A DNA stretch of 7,962 nucleotides from assembly GCA_019113455.1 (NCBI GenBank), contig DXHG01000159.1, positions 1-7,962 of the forward strand, written 5' to 3'. This stretch comes from Candidatus Treponema faecavium (GTDB lineage Bacteria; Spirochaetota; Spirochaetia; Treponematales; Treponemataceae). Made by a program: the position numbers and the translations under genes. Positions within the stretch are counted from its first letter, which is position 1. Every line of letters starts with the position of its first letter. Below the pieces are notes generated by a model, which worked only from the letters and a program-made list of their open reading frames with translations, did no database searches and had not been told where the DNA came from. Shown here piece by piece: positions 6,191 through 7,962 of this stretch.

Positions 6191-7033
6191 ATGGACGTGC
6201 TTTTTACGGTGATAGACACGCTGCTGCCGTTTGAGTGGCTTGCCCCGTCGTTTATGAAGTACGCGTTTATCGCGCTGCTGCTTGCCGCGCCGCTGTTCGG
6301 CCTGCTTGGCAGCATGGTTGTTTCAAATCACATGGCGTTTTTTTCAGACGCAATTGGGCACAGTGCGCTCACCGGCATTGCGCTCGGCGTGCTTGCCGGC
6401 ATACAGGAGCCGCTTCCGGCGATGATTCTGTTCAGCATCGTGTTCGGGTTTGCGATTTCGGCGGTGAAGATGCGCGGAAAAAGCTCCGCAGACACCGTTA
6501 TCGGCGTGTTTTCATCTGCTTCTGTTGCGCTGGGGCTTGTGCTGCTGTCTTCCGGCGGCAATTTCAGCCGCTACAGCGCGTATCTTGTCGGCGATATCTT
6601 AAGCATCAGCGGCGGGGAAATCGCGCTGCTTGCGTGCGCCGCCGTATGTGTGGCGGCGGTGTGGCTGCTGTTTTACAACCGGATGCTGCTTACGAATCTG
6701 CACCGGACGTTTGCAAAAAGCAGGGGCGTGCCCGTGTTCTGGATTGAGCAGCTATTTGCCGCCGTAACCGCCGTTATTGTAACGCTTGCGATCAGATGGA
6801 CGGGGCTTCTCGTGATAAACTCACTGCTCGTGCTGCCTGCCGCGGCGAGCAGGCTGATAAGCCGCTCAAGCAGGCAGTATACGGGCTGGGCGGTTGTTAT
6901 ATCGCTGTGCTCGTCCGTTGCCGGTCTTTCGCTGTCGTACTATGCGGGCGCGGCATCAGGTGCGGTTATCGTGCTCGTAAACGCGGCGGCATTTGTACTC
7001 TGTCTTGGCGTGTCGCTGCTGCGCAGAAACTGA
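6191..7033 (+). CDS. znuB: Zinc-type ABC transporter permease (ABC-3 family)
   Basis: This is the inner-membrane channel subunit of the importer. The 280-residue protein is almost wholly hydrophobic, with about eight membrane segments. The first is at about residues 22-44, and the family block MAFFSDAIGHSALTGIALG (residues 48-66) follows. The later ELF...TVIGVFSSAS-type regions and SLLVLPAAASRL are also typical of ZnuB/TroC permeases. Length fits the family (about 260-285). The ATG at 6191 lies two bases after the ATPase stop and is preceded by GGGGAGA (6174-6180), a strong Shine-Dalgarno inside the end of znuC. With znuA and znuC it completes a one-permease importer. The stop is nine bases from the stop of a convergent gene, with no T-rich terminator between. 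Confidence 0.94.
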   Translation: MDVLFTVIDTLLPFEWLAPSFMKYAFIALLLAAPLFGLLGSMVVSNHMAFFSDAIGHSALTGIALGVLAGIQEPLPAMILFSIVFGFAISAVKMRGKSSADTVIGVFSSASVALGLVLLSSGGNFSRYSAYLVGDILSISGGEIALLACAAVCVAAVWLLFYNRMLLTNLHRTFAKSRGVPVFWIEQLFAAVTAVIVTLAIRWTGLLVINSLLVLPAAASRLISRSSRQYTGWAVVISLCSSVAGLSLSYYAGAASGAVIVLVNAAAFVLCLGVSLLRRN

Positions 7034-7042
7034 CGACGCTTT

Positions 7043-7522
7043 CTATGACGGCGTGTTTCGGCGCATAAGGCGCTGCGCCGCATACAGCACGACGCGCACC
7101 GCAGACGACGCAAGGGCGACTCCAAGCGCGATAGCTCCCGCAGCGGTGAGCGCAGTAAAGCCTGTCTGCAGCGCTGTGTCCATGTTTCCCTGCACGGCTT
7201 CCCGCATTGTCTGAAACATGCCGCCGCCGGGCACGAGCGGGAGCAGCCCCGGTACGAGGTATACGGTCGCCGGATTCTTGAGGATGATGGCAAACAGTTC
7301 TGCAAGCGCGGCTATGCAGCACGCGCCCCAGAAGTAGCTGGCCGGCTGTGCGCCGGTAAGCGCGGAAACCGCCGTGTAGACTGTCCAGCCGCACGAGCCG
7401 GCCGCCGCCGCCCATACAATGCTTTTCGCATCGATGTTGTAAATATAGCCGAACGCGGCCGCCGCGCCGAAACTCCAGAGCGCGGCAGCTATAAGTGTCT
7501 GTATAAAGTGCGCGTCAATCAT
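7043..7522 (-). CDS. Threonine/serine exporter, small subunit (ThrE_2/DUF3815, YjjB-like)
   Basis: This 159-residue membrane protein is the smaller half of a split ThrE-type exporter. Four or five hydrophobic segments can be seen (about residues 6-28, 33-54, 62-82 and 115-142, with a shorter one near 86-100). The conserved YLVPGLLPLVPGGGMF motif (about residues 88-103) is typical of the family. In Corynebacterium glutamicum the two halves are fused in one ThrE protein; in E. coli the related pair is YjjP/YjjB. Its ATG overlaps the stop of the upstream partner by four bases (ATGA on the minus strand), which supports co-translation and a shared complex. The transported substrate cannot be told from sequence; amino-acid, serine/threonine or dicarboxylate export have been assigned to relatives. 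It converges on znuB. Confidence 0.87.
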   Translation of the reverse strand: MIDAHFIQTLIAAALWSFGAAAAFGYIYNIDAKSIVWAAAAGSCGWTVYTAVSALTGAQPASYFWGACCIAALAELFAIILKNPATVYLVPGLLPLVPGGGMFQTMREAVQGNMDTALQTGFTALTAAGAIALGVALASSAVRVVLYAAQRLMRRNTPS

Positions 7523-7962
7523 GTGATGCCTGCTGAAACGAGCATCATTCCCGCAGCGGCACCGATTGAAAGTCCCGCAGCGGTCATAAACGCTTCTGTC
7601 GCACGCGCGACTCCTGACACCAGATCTCCGGCGATAAGGTCGCGTATCGCATTGACGATTGCAAGACCGGGAACAACCTGCATCAGCACCGCCGTCATTG
7701 TAACGGCTGACGACGGAATAACGGAAATCAGCACGGCTATTTCACACAGCACAGCAATGATAATGCCCGCGGCAAACATGACGGTAAACCCGCTGAGCGG
7801 CAGACGCTCAAGCCGTGTAAGCCCCAGACGCAGCAGCATCCCGATAATGCACGACGCGGCTGCTTCCTGCAGGCTTCCGCCGAACATAAGTGCAAAAAAC
7901 ATGCTGCACAGACCCGCCGCAAGAACGACGCGGATCGGCGGGTTTTCGGGCGCTTTTGCAAT
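7519..7962 (-). CDS. Threonine/serine exporter, large subunit (ThrE/DUF1212, YjjP-like), 5' end cut by window
   Basis: The frame is open to the window edge. 147 residues are visible, from IAKAPENPPIRVV to the stop, and they match the C-terminal membrane half of YjjP-like proteins, which are about 250 residues in full, so roughly 100 N-terminal residues are missing. The internal ATG at 7902 is not a real start because the upstream residues continue the family pattern (the R-x-x-L-A-A-G membrane segment). Family elements include VVPGLAIVNAIRDLIAGDLVSG, in two parts either side of the conserved NAIRD, followed by a Gly/Ala-rich last helix. It is the first gene of the visible minus-strand pair and overlaps the small subunit by four bases. 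The promoter lies outside the window. Confidence 0.88.
   Translation of the reverse strand: MAKAPENPPIRVVLAAGLCSMFFALMFGGSLQEAAASCIIGMLLRLGLTRLERLPLSGFTVMFAAGIIIAVLCEIAVLISVIPSSAVTMTAVLMQVVPGLAIVNAIRDLIAGDLVSGVARATEAFMTAAGLSIGAAAGMMLVSAGIT

Noticed and set aside
6235..6747. 170-codon plus-strand open frame inside znuB
   Set aside because: It is in another frame of a clear permease gene and gives a Cys/Arg-rich product with no domain.

Overview
The window is an ordinary-looking stretch of GC-rich bacterial chromosome with high coding density. It holds eight protein-coding genes, two of them cut by the window edges. No RNA gene, insertion sequence, CRISPR array or phage gene was seen. The lineage cannot be fixed from the sequence alone. 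A Treponema-like spirochaete is a plausible guess: the substrate-binding protein has the length and ligand spacing of TroA and a relaxed lipobox, and codon use is GC-rich. The short form of ThiC suggests an anaerobe. Treat the lineage as inference.

Layout. (1) 2-1989 (+): the 3' part of thiD and a complete thiC, five bases apart, forming the end of a thiamine pyrimidine (HMP) operon. (2) 1990-2295: a 306-base gap with several hairpins and an AT-rich palindrome but no convincing gene. (3) 2296-4374 (+): a secreted von Willebrand factor A (VWA) protein followed 21 bases later by endonuclease IV (nfo). (4) 4375-4446: a short gap with an 11-bp hairpin and a good sigma70-type promoter. (5) 4447-7033 (+): a complete zinc-type ABC importer in the order binding lipoprotein, ATPase, permease, with a 4-base ATGA overlap and a 2-base gap. 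(6) 7043-7962 (-): two overlapping genes of a split ThrE-type threonine/serine exporter, convergent with the importer and only 9 bases from it.

How the genes work together. ThiC makes HMP-P and ThiD phosphorylates it to HMP-PP for thiamine synthesis. The znuA-znuC-znuB set should import zinc or a similar divalent metal. Endonuclease IV, just upstream, is a trinuclear zinc enzyme, so its position next to the importer may have a reason, although a hairpin and a separate promoter lie between them. The two ThrE parts should form one inner-membrane exporter.

No clearly undescribed system was found. The points most worth checking are a cysteine-rich N-terminal extension on the zinc-transporter ATPase, apparent near-leaderless starts for znuA and perhaps the VWA gene, a palindrome ahead of the VWA gene that could be an operator, a strong hairpin in the thiC-VWA gap, and a 13-base sequence shared by the two sizeable intergenic gaps.
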